Of a stretch of 59,740 bases of DNA, positions 26,242 through 35,424 are shown piece by piece. The notes under the pieces were generated by a model. That model was not told where the DNA came from. It did no database searches and saw nothing but the letters and a program-made list of their open reading frames with translations. The stretch lies in assembly GCA_032160165.1 (NCBI GenBank), contig JAVHWA010000008.1, positions 1 to 59,740 of the forward strand, written 5' to 3'. The DNA comes from QHXM01 sp032160165. Lineage in GTDB: Bacteria > Acidobacteriota > Blastocatellia > Pyrinomonadales > Pyrinomonadaceae. Both the position numbers and the translations under genes were made by a program. Each line of letters begins with the position of its first letter. Position 1 is the stretch's first letter.

Positions 26242-26768
26242 GAGCGAGGCTCAACGCGGGCGATTGCGAATTTGTCCCCTTAACCAGTCCTCAATTGTTG
26301 TCGCCTCGATCCAAATATTCTCTTTCTGCCCTTGCTCTTAGGCGGCGGCTTTTGTATATTCGCGCCGGTGCCGAAGTTGCGCGGTGCGTGGTCCGGATGT
26401 TCGTGCCAGAGGGGTGCCAGCGCAAAGCCTTTTTCCTGGCTTCGGTTCTCTGAACCAAAGCGATTTGTTTTCCCGCAAAAATCACCTGCCAAGTCTCATA
26501 CACGGAGCTCAGCCTGGTGACTTTTGTGTTCCGCGTTGAAGATTCTCCTTGAGCCTGCTTGCTGTGGATAGCCACGGAGCAGCAAGCGGCTAGACCTGAA
26601 CCTCGTCCTACGGATGTCCTTCTGCCTTGACGTTGATGCACGGGTTAATGTGGGTTGCAATCTTTGCGACAATCGATAGCTCTGCTTATGCGGACTGGTG
26701 CAGCGCACAGGAGATGCGCGCGAAAGAATCAAGCGATAACGCGTCTTGCGATACTGACGGAGTGCTGA
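26242..26768. other. Gene-free region of 527 bases inside the acylation cassette
   Basis: Short open frames occur, mainly on the minus strand (for example about 26291-26641), but they are rich in Arg and Lys with no recognisable family and no good ribosome site. I see no repeat of the classes found elsewhere. A promoter for the MBOAT gene may be here; GGAG at 26759-26762 is its likely ribosome site. Confidence 0.45.
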
Positions 26769-28250
26769 ATGTTCTATAGCGGTAAGTACATGATCTTCCT
26801 GGCGGTGGTTTTCTTCGCCTATTGGCTGTTCCTTTCGTGGCGAAAGATCCCGGCGACGGTACGTGTGCTTTTCATCCTGGGCGTTAGCTACTATTTTTAC
26901 GCGCTGCTTAATTGGAAGTTTCTAGCGCTCGTCTTTTTAATGTCGACCGTCGATTTTCTGACGGCGCGGGCGATTGGAGCGAGCGATAATCCGCGACGCC
27001 GCAAGGCGCTGCTGGGGCTCAGCATCGCTACAGACATCGGCACGCTAGCTACCTTTAAGTATTTCAACTTTTTCAGCGAGCCGGTCTCAAACCTTCTGGG
27101 AAAAGTCGGATGGCAGGTTTCGCCCGAAGTGCTACACCTTGTCTGGCCTGTCGGTTTGTCTTTCCTCGCGTTCCGCTCGCTGAGCTACGTAATCGACACC
27201 TATCGGAATACGAAGCAGAAACCCGCGGTCCCGGAAACGAAGTACCTTGATTACCTGGCCTTCGTCTCTTTCTTCCCGACCATTGAAACCGGCCCGCTTG
27301 CTAGGGCGCACCACCTGCTGCCGCAGTTTCGTCAGCAACCGACGCTGACAAATGACGAAGGCACGCACGCTATCTTTTCGATCCTGGTTGGTGTCGTCAA
27401 GATCGCCGTCGCAAACTTCATAGGCACAAACCTGGTCGGCCGTGTATTTGATCAACCCGCGCTCTACTCTTCAGCAGAGACGCTTGGTGCGATATATGGC
27501 TACGCGCTGCAGATATATTTGAACTTCTCCGGCTACATAGACATCGCGTTGGCCTCCGCGCTCTTACTGGGGTTCAGGCTGCCGGTAAATTTCAATTCAC
27601 CGTATCGAGCGAAGAACGTTCCCGACTTTTGGCGTCGCTGGCATATCACCCTTTCGGAATGGTTGCGCGATTACGTCTTCTCTTCGCTTCCAGGATCGCC
27701 TCGCAAGACCATCAATCTTTACTGGAAAGCCGTGGTCACGATGCTTATCGGAGGGATCTGGCATGGCGCGGGCTGGACCTTTGTGATTTGGGGAGCGATG
27801 CATGGCTTCGGAGTCGCGGTCAATCAGTGGTGGGAGCAGCGACGTCGAAAACAAAAGCGCAAACCGCGACAGCAGTGGTGGATCAAAGCTCTATGCGTGT
27901 TCGTGACCTTTCACTTCGTCTGTCTGGCGTGGGTCTTCTTTCGCGCCGGCAGCGTTGGGCAGGCATGGGAAGTTCTGGGACGACTCGGCGCTCTGAAGTT
28001 TGAGATCGCCAATCTAACCGCGCCGGTTTTCCAGATTCCGATGGGCGGCTTTTCCATTCCCGTCTCCGTGCTGGCTGTGCTGATTCTGAGCTATCTCGCA
28101 CATTGGTTTCCCAAGAACGCGCTCGACAACGTTCGCGATCGTTTTGCGTGGCTACCTTCGCCCGTGCAGGCAGCTTTGATTCTGTCGATCGCATTTGGTC
28201 TCTATTATGCTTCAGGCAGCGAGGCTCAGTTTATCTACGGCAATTTCTAG
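26769..28250 (+). CDS. MBOAT-family membrane O-acyltransferase (AlgI/DltB-like)
   Basis: 493 residues with about ten hydrophobic segments. The MBOAT signature region reads RRWHITLSEWLRDYVFSSLP and then GGIWHGAGWTFVIWGAMHG, with the active-site histidines H332 and H345. KYLDYLAFVSFFPTIETGPL matches the PQLIAGPI-like loop of AlgI. MBOAT proteins of this group move acyl groups across the inner membrane to a periplasmic acceptor with an SGNH partner (AlgI with AlgJ/X, DltB with DltD, PatA with PatB). SGNH genes stand on both sides and a carrier protein plus KAS III follow. The natural acyl group is unknown. The gap to the next gene is 35 bases. Confidence 0.93.
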   Translation: MFYSGKYMIFLAVVFFAYWLFLSWRKIPATVRVLFILGVSYYFYALLNWKFLALVFLMSTVDFLTARAIGASDNPRRRKALLGLSIATDIGTLATFKYFNFFSEPVSNLLGKVGWQVSPEVLHLVWPVGLSFLAFRSLSYVIDTYRNTKQKPAVPETKYLDYLAFVSFFPTIETGPLARAHHLLPQFRQQPTLTNDEGTHAIFSILVGVVKIAVANFIGTNLVGRVFDQPALYSSAETLGAIYGYALQIYLNFSGYIDIALASALLLGFRLPVNFNSPYRAKNVPDFWRRWHITLSEWLRDYVFSSLPGSPRKTINLYWKAVVTMLIGGIWHGAGWTFVIWGAMHGFGVAVNQWWEQRRRKQKRKPRQQWWIKALCVFVTFHFVCLAWVFFRAGSVGQAWEVLGRLGALKFEIANLTAPVFQIPMGGFSIPVSVLAVLILSYLAHWFPKNALDNVRDRFAWLPSPVQAALILSIAFGLYYASGSEAQFIYGNF

Positions 28251-28285
28251 GAACGTATATTTTTCTTTAAGGGCTTACCCAATTC

Positions 28286-29926
28286 ATGGACACGGTTTGC
28301 AGAATTTGCAGGACAACATCGAGAGGCGGGGCGAAGTTCTGCCCAAAGTGCGGAGTGCCGTTTAGTATCTTCTCAGAGCTCGACGCCGGGCCTACGGTTA
28401 GCGACAATGAAATTACTGTTGTTCGCGGCCTACAGGACGAGTTGCCGACTGTCGACTCTCCAGTTAGAAAGCCCGATCGGCCGCGTCACGTTCTGCTGGG
28501 CAAGGCCGCGCGCACAATGGTTCTGGTCTTTGTCTTCGCCGCTCTGCCGCTCTACTTTCCAGGTCTCGCCAATTTCCTGAGCACCAAAGACCAGCCTTAT
28601 CGCGAGATGATGCCGGATCCCCACGAGCTCGTCACTTTCAAAAGCAGCGGTGGATCAAGCACTGACAGCATACCCGGCGGAGGACCTGCCACCGCCGACA
28701 CCACTTACTCTTCAACCGGAGCGGGCGCGCCTGTGATCGTTGGGTCTGAGCATCCGATCGAAGACCCGGCGTCAACGCTCAACTCATTTTATGCTTCGCT
28801 TGGTCGTACCGACGCCAGGCAAGCCGGGGCGATCACCCGCGTCACGCACTACGGCGACTCTCCGATTACGAACGACGGAATCACGAGCACCGTTCGGCGC
28901 CTATTGCAGGAGCAGTACGGCGATGCCGGACACGGTTTTATACTGCTTGATCGACCGTGGGCGTGGTACGGACATGACGCAATCAGTTTTACGTCCGGCG
29001 GTGGCTGGGACGATAACCCGATGGGGCCAGGCAGCAGTGTAGGCGAATTTGGCTTGGGTGGGGTTTCGTTCAGTTCCAACGGCCCGGGAAAATACGCGCG
29101 CTTCGCAACCGCCAGCACCGGCGACACGGGGAAGAACTTCTCGCGAATGGAAGTCTTCTATCTTCGCGAGCCCAATGGTGGCCAGTTCAGCGTCAGCGTC
29201 AACGACGAGAATTCGCAGACGGTATCAACCAGCAGCGATGTTCAGACATCGGGCTTTTTTGAAATCAAAGCTCGTCAACCCGGCGAAAACAGGTTTGAGG
29301 TCAAGTCTGGCGGAGGCCACGTGCGTCTCTTTGGCGCGGTAATCGAAAACGATGGGCCTGGCGTTGTATACGACAGTCTTGGCGTTAACGGAGCTTATGC
29401 TGGGCTGCTGGTCAGCGCCATGAACGAAGTACATTGGGCCGAACAGCTTCGACACCGAAATCCGAACCTTGTCATCATTAACTACGGCACTAACGAGAGC
29501 CAGTACGCATCGTCCGACCAAATGCAGCGGTATGAAAAGGACCTGCGGGAAGTAATCCGTCGCGTGCGCGTGGCGCTGCCAAACGTATCGATCCTGGTTG
29601 TCTCGCCGATGGATAGGGGCAAGCGAGTCCCTGGCGGCAAGATCATTACTCTGCCTGCGATCCCGATGATCGTGGAAATGCAGCGCCGGGTTGCACTCGA
29701 AGAGAACTGCGCGTTCTTTAATACTTTTCAGGCCATGGGCGGCTCTGGCACGATGGCCAAATGGGCCGCAGGTACAGGCAAGAACCATCTGGTCGGTGGC
29801 GACCTGACACACCCGACAAGCGAGGGCGCAGAGATTGTCGGCAGCCTCATCTACGAAGCGTTGAAGGACGGCTACGTGAAATTCAAAGCGCGAGCGGGAA
29901 ACCAACTGGTCGCGCAGGGGAAGTAA
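28286..29926 (+). CDS. Zinc ribbon plus membrane anchor plus SGNH hydrolase-like protein
   Basis: 546 residues. A zinc ribbon (C5, C8, C19, C22; CRIC and CPKCG) is followed by a charged stretch, one transmembrane segment (about 73-92, TMVLVFVFAALPLYFPGL), a Gly/Ser/Thr-rich linker and an SGNH core. Blocks: THYGDSPITNDG (Ser), IINYGTNESQYAS (Asn) and GGDLTHPTSEGAE (Asp-His). The zinc ribbon would face the cytoplasm and the SGNH domain the periplasm, so the protein could connect cytoplasmic acyl supply with periplasmic transfer. The fusion of ribbon and SGNH is unusual. Paralogous to 24985-26241 over the SGNH part. Confidence 0.85.
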   Translation: MDTVCRICRTTSRGGAKFCPKCGVPFSIFSELDAGPTVSDNEITVVRGLQDELPTVDSPVRKPDRPRHVLLGKAARTMVLVFVFAALPLYFPGLANFLSTKDQPYREMMPDPHELVTFKSSGGSSTDSIPGGGPATADTTYSSTGAGAPVIVGSEHPIEDPASTLNSFYASLGRTDARQAGAITRVTHYGDSPITNDGITSTVRRLLQEQYGDAGHGFILLDRPWAWYGHDAISFTSGGGWDDNPMGPGSSVGEFGLGGVSFSSNGPGKYARFATASTGDTGKNFSRMEVFYLREPNGGQFSVSVNDENSQTVSTSSDVQTSGFFEIKARQPGENRFEVKSGGGHVRLFGAVIENDGPGVVYDSLGVNGAYAGLLVSAMNEVHWAEQLRHRNPNLVIINYGTNESQYASSDQMQRYEKDLREVIRRVRVALPNVSILVVSPMDRGKRVPGGKIITLPAIPMIVEMQRRVALEENCAFFNTFQAMGGSGTMAKWAAGTGKNHLVGGDLTHPTSEGAEIVGSLIYEALKDGYVKFKARAGNQLVAQGK

Positions 29927-29928
29927 AA

Positions 29929-30050
29929 CGGGTTCCGGGTGCCGGGTTCCGAGTTCCGAGTTCCGAGTTTCGACTTTCGGAATTCAAGGTTTCGATTTGG
30001 GGATCCGTAGGGAGCGAGCAAACTCAAAACTCGAAACGCGGAATCCGAGA
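29929..30050. repeat. Heptad tandem repeat (GTTCCGA type) between SGNH and ACP genes
   Basis: GGTTCCG/GAGTTCC-type 7-mers at 29929-29980 face AACTCAAAACTCGAAACGCG and on at 30019-30050. It starts just after the TAA of the SGNH gene and ends about 38 bases before the ACP start, dividing the cassette. Confidence 0.8.
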
Positions 30051-30088
30051 CCAGCAGCTGACTTTGGACACACTCAGAGGAGACAAGC

Positions 30089-30331
30089 ATGGGTTTGCCG
30101 CAGGGAGTATTAGATTTTCTAAACGAGAACGCAGAGAACAACGGAGCCAAGCAGCCCGCAGCGGGCGATGATCTTTTCAAAATGGGAGCGCTCGACAGCT
30201 TCGCGCTAGTGGATTTTATCGGGGTGCTTGAGACCGAAACAGGCGTCAAAGTCCCCGACGCAGATGTAAAGGCAGCCAACTTCCAGACGCTTGAGGCGAT
30301 TGAAAGATACGTCGACGCGCACAAGGGCTGA
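30089..30331 (+). CDS. Stand-alone acyl carrier protein
   Basis: 80 residues. AGAGGAGA lies 5 bases before the ATG. Helical carrier-protein fold with the phosphopantetheine serine S37 in GALDSFALVDFIGVLE. The usual DSL is DSF here, as in DltC-like and specialised carriers, and the residues after it are hydrophobic (VDFIGVLETETG). There are 6 bases between this gene and the KAS III gene, so they are almost certainly co-translated. It is not in a fabD/fabG/fabF context, so it is likely dedicated to this locus rather than to bulk fatty acid synthesis. Needs a phosphopantetheinyl transferase encoded elsewhere. Confidence 0.9.
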   Translation: MGLPQGVLDFLNENAENNGAKQPAAGDDLFKMGALDSFALVDFIGVLETETGVKVPDADVKAANFQTLEAIERYVDAHKG

Positions 30332-30337
30332 ACCCAC

Positions 30338-31342
30338 GTGAAGGCTTACATTTCAGGTACGGGCATGTACGTGCCCGAACGCGCGGTCACTAACGAAGAG
30401 CTCACTGAAAAACTGGGACTCGAGCCGGAGCAGATTTTCAAATCGTCGGGAATACGGCGCCGCCGATGGGTCGAGGCGGGGACGACGACAAGCTCGCTCG
30501 CAGCTAAAGCCCTTGAGGATGCACTAGCGAACGCGGGGCTGAAGAGCGAGGACATCGATTATCTCCTCTTCGGGACCATGACGCCGGACCGCTTTGTTCC
30601 GGGCAGCGCCCCTGCCGTGCAAAAATCCCTCGGCTTGCGCGAAATCCCATGCCTGGACATTCGCGCCGCATGCTGCAACGCACTCTATGCTCTTCAACTA
30701 GCGGGCGCCATTGTCGCCTCAGGCACAGCACGTCACGTCGCCATCTGTCTCGCCGAGATCCAATCCCCCTACCTGAATCTTTCGCCCGAAGCAGGCACCA
30801 CCTCTATGCTCTTCGGTGATGGAGCGTCTGCGATCATCGTGTCCGGCGAGAAAGCGGACGGCGCGCTTGAAGTCCTGGACATCAACCTCGCCACCGACGG
30901 GACTTATATTGACGACTTGGGTGTGCGTTGCCCCGGTACAGAGTTCGGGACAGGGCAGGCGCAAGGCAGCGCAGAGAGTGCGGCCGACAACTTCCCTCGC
31001 ATGGTTGGCCAATCCGTTATCCTCCAGGCGTCGCGCAAGATCGTGGCGGCATGCCAAACAGTGCTTCAGCGCAACAGTCTTGAGGCAGCCGATGTGCGCT
31101 GGATCGTACCTCACCAGGCCAACGCAAACCTGCTGGCTCAGGTCGCGCGCGGGCTCAAATTTCCAACCGACCAGGGCGGCGTTATCTCCGTGCTTGAAGA
31201 TTACGGCAACACCTCTTCGGCATCGATGGGGATCGCGCTGGACACACTTCGCCGTTCGGATCGCATTCAACCCGGCGACTATCTTCTCCTGCCGGCTTTC
31301 GGCGCCGGCTTCACCTGGGGCGCTGGGTTATTTCGAGCTTGA
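30338..31342 (+). CDS. 3-oxoacyl-ACP synthase III family protein (FabH-like)
   Basis: 334 residues, starting with GTG 6 bases after the ACP stop. The thiolase-fold catalytic triad is visible: C112 in DIRAACCNALYAL, the His in IVPHQANANLL, and the Asn in DYGNTSSASMGIAL. The FabH N-terminal ISGTGMYVPERAVTNEEL and SSGIRRRRWVE are present. KAS III enzymes condense an acyl-CoA starter with malonyl-ACP, and some relatives act as acyltransferases. With a private ACP and the MBOAT/SGNH set upstream, it may prepare the acyl group carried by the ACP; this is inference. The region after its stop holds a nested-hairpin element. Confidence 0.9.
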   Translation: MKAYISGTGMYVPERAVTNEELTEKLGLEPEQIFKSSGIRRRRWVEAGTTTSSLAAKALEDALANAGLKSEDIDYLLFGTMTPDRFVPGSAPAVQKSLGLREIPCLDIRAACCNALYALQLAGAIVASGTARHVAICLAEIQSPYLNLSPEAGTTSMLFGDGASAIIVSGEKADGALEVLDINLATDGTYIDDLGVRCPGTEFGTGQAQGSAESAADNFPRMVGQSVILQASRKIVAACQTVLQRNSLEAADVRWIVPHQANANLLAQVARGLKFPTDQGGVISVLEDYGNTSSASMGIALDTLRRSDRIQPGDYLLLPAFGAGFTWGAGLFRA

Positions 31343-31446
31343 GGTACCGGCGAGACTGGTAAGCGAGACAGATTTAATTACTGACAAACGACGGTGCACG
31401 AGAGCGATGGAACGGTTGTTCTTGGGTCACTATGAAATGGAAATGC

Positions 31447-31593
31447 TCTCATTCTCCCCTCGCTTCAGCGAGGGAGACTCGGGATGCCTATCGCCCTTCT
31501 GAAACCGCTTTAACGGTTTCAAGGGAAGCCGTTAAAACGGCTGATACCGCTTGGCGACTTCTCACCGCCTCGCTGAAGCGAGGCGAGAATGAG
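31447..31593. repeat. Nested-hairpin element flanked by inverted repeat
   Basis: An outer inverted repeat of about 27 bases (CTCATTCTCCCCTCGCTTC at 31448 against its near complement ending 31593) encloses palindromes: CCCTCGCTTCAGCGAGGG, GAAACCGCTTTAACGGTTTC (31501-31520), AGCCGTTAAAACGGCT (31527-31542) and CGCCTCGCTGAAGCGAGGCG (31566-31585). It lies between the KAS III gene and the converging TPR gene. The centre resembles that of the element at 35164-35328. Confidence 0.8.
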
Positions 31594-31626
31594 ATGTTCT
31601 CGCAGACTATCAGGGTCGATCGAAGT

Positions 31627-32646
31627 CTAAGGCTCGCTCTCCGCAGCCTGTCGTCGCAATTGGTCGATGATCGAGCGGACGGCCGGCGCGAGATTTCCAT
31701 CAGGGGCCAGCTGCAAATATTTCTCGTACGCCTCGACCGCCTCTTTGTACTTCTCCATCCGCTCGTAGACTGAGCCCAGCAGTTGATAGATCACCGGCTC
31801 TGAGTCGGACAGTTGAGTTATCGCCGTACGAAACTCCGCCACAGCTTCTTCGTTACGACCCTTTTCCTCGAGCAGAAGCGCGAGGCCCGTATGCGCCTCG
31901 GGCTGAAAGCCTCGCCCTTCGCGGATCGCTCGGCGAAACGATACGATAGCGTCGTCCCAGAAAGCTGCGTAACGATAGATCCGTCCCTCTACGGCTGAAG
32001 CTTCCGGATACACCGGACGATCTGATCTCGCATCGGCGATCTCCTGAAGGGCTTTCTTATAGTCATTCAAGTCGAGCAGAATACGAGCCAGACCAACGTG
32101 CGCAGCGGCAAACGCGGGACGAAGCTCAAGAGCTCGCCGATACAGCTCGGCAGCTGCGCGGCGCGAGTCGTCGTCTCGGGATTTCTCACGCGCTTCTTCG
32201 GCCTTCTGAAAACTGAGTTCCGCTTCATCTGTCGTCCGCGCGAGCCGAACCTCCAGTGCGCCTCTCGGCGATGAAGTGATCGCAAGCGATTTCTCTCGGA
32301 AGCCGTTCGCGCGAACCCGCAACGTGTGTCGTCCAGCGGTCACCTTCTCCAGCGTTAGTTTGCCTGCATCGTCAGTTACGCCGCGCCTGACCTCATCGAG
32401 CCAGACGATGGCGTGGGCTTCCGTGTGAAGTTTGATCGCTCGGGTTGCATTAGATCCGGTCGTGCGGCGGGTTCGTCGTGTCTGGATGAAGTTGCTGTGC
32501 GCGATGAGTTGCGTTTGCGGATATGCTGGCCACCGAGCCTGCGCTCCCTGCGTTACCGCGTAGCACATACAAGCACTCGCTAACAGAAATGTGGCGACTG
32601 CACTTCGTGAAAAGGGAACGCTGGAAGACAGGGGAGTTCTAACCAC
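31627..32646 (-). CDS. Secreted TPR protein with carboxypeptidase-regulatory-like domain
   Basis: 339 residues from a GTG. A signal peptide (about 13-38, AVATFLLASACMCYAVTQGAQA) is followed by a short beta domain (about 72-130, with GVTDDAGKLTLEKVTAGRH, the CarboxypepD_reg pattern), then four or so tetratricopeptide repeats (about 150-330), such as AELYRRALELRPAFAAAHVG and AVEAYEKYLQLAPDG. Probably a periplasmic scaffold. It starts 9 bases after the stop of the Slt70-like gene and is likely in its operon. No partner is identified. Confidence 0.8.
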   Translation of the reverse strand: MVRTPLSSSVPFSRSAVATFLLASACMCYAVTQGAQARWPAYPQTQLIAHSNFIQTRRTRRTTGSNATRAIKLHTEAHAIVWLDEVRRGVTDDAGKLTLEKVTAGRHTLRVRANGFREKSLAITSSPRGALEVRLARTTDEAELSFQKAEEAREKSRDDDSRRAAAELYRRALELRPAFAAAHVGLARILLDLNDYKKALQEIADARSDRPVYPEASAVEGRIYRYAAFWDDAIVSFRRAIREGRGFQPEAHTGLALLLEEKGRNEEAVAEFRTAITQLSDSEPVIYQLLGSVYERMEKYKEAVEAYEKYLQLAPDGNLAPAVRSIIDQLRRQAAESEP

Positions 32647-32655
32647 AACTGATTC

Positions 32656-35013
32656 TCACTCGCTTCGCTCACTTCCCGTGAGACGCCGTTGAATCACGGT
32701 CTCGTTCGCCGTTTGAACTGCGGGCGCACCAGTTTGTGATGCGTCAGACAAAGCATGCACGGGGCGTGTCCCGACTGCTGCGCGAAATTGCCCGTTGTCA
32801 TCGTAGAGTCGTTCATACTGAAGCGTATTTCGGACCACGCCCTGAACGTATCCGCGCGTCTCTTTGAAAGGAATCGCTTCAGCGAACTCGTCGATCTCCA
32901 GAGGCAAAGTCGCGCGCCACTGCGGAACACGGCCGGGCCCGGCATTGTATGCGACGGCGACGTATTCGATCCGCCCAAACTTATCGAACTGGTCGCGCAT
33001 GTAAGCCGTGCCAAGTTGAATGTTGAGCTGAGGTTCGTAGAGGGAGTCGACCGTAATCGAACGGTCTATCCCGTACTTCCTTGCCAGCGACGTCCCGGTT
33101 GGAATAAGCAGTTGCATCAGACCGTAGGCCTTCGCCGGAGACGTTGCGCGAGGATCAAAGACGGACTCCTGACGAATCAGTCCCGCGACCTGATGTGGAT
33201 CGAGTCGCTTTGCCCGGGCTTCCGCCACGATGATGGCCCAGTAACCAAGAGGATAGAGCGCATCCCACTGCTCGCGCGTCAACTCTTCCGGTTTCATCTG
33301 TGCATAGTCGGGATAGCTCTTCTTCATCGCCATAAAGGCGAGCAAATTCTGTCCCCGCCCGCGATAGATCCGCGCCGTCACCAGATTCACCCGCGGGCTG
33401 GTGGGCGCCGTCTGCGCCGCCACGTTTAGCTCTTCGAGGGCGAAGTCGTCGATACCGATGTTTGAGAGCTGGTCCGCCTTTGTGATGCGCTCGTTCTCGT
33501 TGTCTCCCGCAGTCTCTGCAGCGACGGTGACGGTCTGCAGATTGGAGATCGCGCGACTCATCGTCGGGTCGGCAGAGAAGTCTGTCTTGGGCGCGTTACC
33601 GTTGCGCTGCATCGTGTCTAACCGCTTCTGCGAAAGATCGCCATACCAGGTAGCGCCATAACGAGACTGCATTGCTTCGTAAAGAGCGCGAGCTTCTGCG
33701 AGTTTTCCGGAACGCTCATAGTCTCGCGCGGCCCAATAGCCCGCGCGTCCCCGATTGTCAGTATTCTTATCGGCATAGAGCGCAAGGTGCTCTGTCAGCA
33801 GACGCGACGATTCGTCGAAGTTCTTCGCCTCGTGCGAAGCCCATGCGATCTCAAACTGGGCCTGCGCGGTTTCGCCAAGTCCGGGGAAGGCGCTGACCGC
33901 GTCGCGGAAGAAACCGGAAGCCTCTGCCGTTTGTTTTCCGTCGCGAGCGATTTCACCTGCCCGCATCATCGCGCGCGGCGCGAAGGGACTTGTGGGGAAC
34001 GACCGCCGCAACTCCGCGATACTGCTGCGCACCTGGTCCCACTGTCGAGAGTTGGCATAGAGCTGCGTAAGATTGAAAAGGGCCTCGGCACGTTCGTCAG
34101 CCGACGATGGGATGCTGCTCAGCGCAGAGATCGCATCTGGCACCCATTTGGAGTTCGCCGCCGCGAGCCCGCGACGCAATCGCGCCGGTCCAGTCTGAGA
34201 GGAAGGGAAGCGCGAGAAAGCGTCTGTATACGCACTGAAAGCGTCGCCATATCTCTTGGCCTCATAAAGTCTGTCGGCGCGCGCCATGGCTTCGTCCGCG
34301 GTTGCGGGGGCCGTGGTGGAGTTGAGCTTCGGAAGCTGCGCCTCCGCTTCTACGCCCTCTGAAGAAGCGGGAGAGTAAAAATAGATCCGGCGATAGGCCG
34401 CGAGCGCGCGCGTCGGATCCGACGTTTGCTCAAAGGCCTTGGCGGAAAGAAGCAAAGCAGCGGGGTCATCCTTCGCGATCAAGTCTTTCAGGAGTACAGG
34501 TACCGCGGCGGCCTGATTGTCTTCCATCAACATCTCGGCATCGCGTCTTAGCGCGTGGCCCGCTCGCATGGACGACGGATGATCGCGCGCGAGCTTTTCA
34601 TAATCGGCGCGGGCCTCTGCCCGACGGCCGAGTTGTTCGAGGGCGCGCGCGCGCAACAACAGCGCATAGTCACCCAGCGCGGTCCGGTCCCGGATGACGC
34701 TCGAATCCAGAAGAGCGATGCCGCCTGCGAAGTCGCCCATTTTGATTTTGATCCTGGCACGAAGTATCCGTGCAAGACCGGCTGCCTTGGTGTTGGGGAA
34801 GTCATTCTCGATGCGAGCTACCGCATCTTCCGCAGGCAGCGCCCCGCCGCGCGACATGTTCCGCAACTGTTCAAGCGCTTTCCCGTCACCTGCGGAACTC
34901 GAATGACGTGTGCTGCAGCTCGCGCTTAGTAAGGGCGTGAGCGATGCTCCGATGACGGCTGCGAGGCCGAGGATGATGAATGTCAGGCGATGCTTGCGGA
35001 AGTTTATGGACAA
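32656..35013 (-). CDS. Slt70-like soluble lytic transglycosylase lipoprotein
   Basis: 785 residues. I chose the TTG at 35013: AGAGGAGAA stands 9 bases upstream and the frame then begins with a clean signal peptide (FIILGLAAVIGASLTPLL). Longer in-frame starts add 49 unlikely residues. The signal ends SASC, an acceptable lipobox. A long TPR-like alpha-superhelix (about 40-600) is followed by a C-terminal SLT domain with the catalytic Glu in VAGLIRQESVFDPRATS, AYGLMQLLIPTG and VAYNAGPGRVPQW. Cleaves peptidoglycan glycan strands in the periplasm; the superhelix resembles the ring of E. coli Slt70. Co-transcribed with the TPR gene downstream. Confidence 0.93.
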   Translation of the reverse strand: MSINFRKHRLTFIILGLAAVIGASLTPLLSASCSTRHSSSAGDGKALEQLRNMSRGGALPAEDAVARIENDFPNTKAAGLARILRARIKIKMGDFAGGIALLDSSVIRDRTALGDYALLLRARALEQLGRRAEARADYEKLARDHPSSMRAGHALRRDAEMLMEDNQAAAVPVLLKDLIAKDDPAALLLSAKAFEQTSDPTRALAAYRRIYFYSPASSEGVEAEAQLPKLNSTTAPATADEAMARADRLYEAKRYGDAFSAYTDAFSRFPSSQTGPARLRRGLAAANSKWVPDAISALSSIPSSADERAEALFNLTQLYANSRQWDQVRSSIAELRRSFPTSPFAPRAMMRAGEIARDGKQTAEASGFFRDAVSAFPGLGETAQAQFEIAWASHEAKNFDESSRLLTEHLALYADKNTDNRGRAGYWAARDYERSGKLAEARALYEAMQSRYGATWYGDLSQKRLDTMQRNGNAPKTDFSADPTMSRAISNLQTVTVAAETAGDNENERITKADQLSNIGIDDFALEELNVAAQTAPTSPRVNLVTARIYRGRGQNLLAFMAMKKSYPDYAQMKPEELTREQWDALYPLGYWAIIVAEARAKRLDPHQVAGLIRQESVFDPRATSPAKAYGLMQLLIPTGTSLARKYGIDRSITVDSLYEPQLNIQLGTAYMRDQFDKFGRIEYVAVAYNAGPGRVPQWRATLPLEIDEFAEAIPFKETRGYVQGVVRNTLQYERLYDDNGQFRAAVGTRPVHALSDASQTGAPAVQTANETVIQRRLTGSERSE

Positions 35014-35163
35014 GGGTTCGGGTTCTCCTCTAAAGAATCGAGTCCATTCTAGTATAAACGCTAACCTGGATGAATTGGATGTGGGAAGCCACAGGAGGGG
35101 TTGCGGGGAAGATAGCAGCTCACCGACGAAGACCAGGGGGATCGATGCAGGCGGTAGCATTGA

Positions 35164-35328
35164 ATCTCATTCACACCGTGGCTTCAGCCCGGTGTCCCAA
35201 GCTACGTTACCGAATTGAGGAACCGTTTAAACGGTTTCTATCCCGGCTGCCACGTAAACCGTCAAAACGGTTAGAGAGTTATTATCGCCGGCCAATCACC
35301 GGGCTGAAGCCACGGTGTGAATGAGAGA
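35164..35328. repeat. Nested-hairpin element flanked by 30-bp inverted repeat
   Basis: ATCTCATTCACACCGTGGCT... (35164-35194) is matched by a near-perfect inverse at 35298-35328. Inside are AACCGTTTAAACGGTT (35221-35236) and AAACCGTCAAAACGGTT (35256-35272). The central AACCGTT...AACGGTT palindromes are shared with 31447-31593 although the outer arms differ. It fills the middle of a 411-base gap (35014-35424) where I see no gene. Confidence 0.85.
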
Positions 35329-35424
35329 GTGTGAAGGTATTTCTCGACAGAGTTATGAAACTCAGTTTGAACTGAATTAGGGAGTTGCTGGAAGCCATTC
35401 CCATTTTGCGAGGACCCGGTCTCC

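Noticed and set aside
26291..26641. 116-codon Arg-rich minus-strand frame before the MBOAT gene
   Set aside because: Composition is unlike neighbouring genes, with no family match; could be a gene relic, but nothing supports it.
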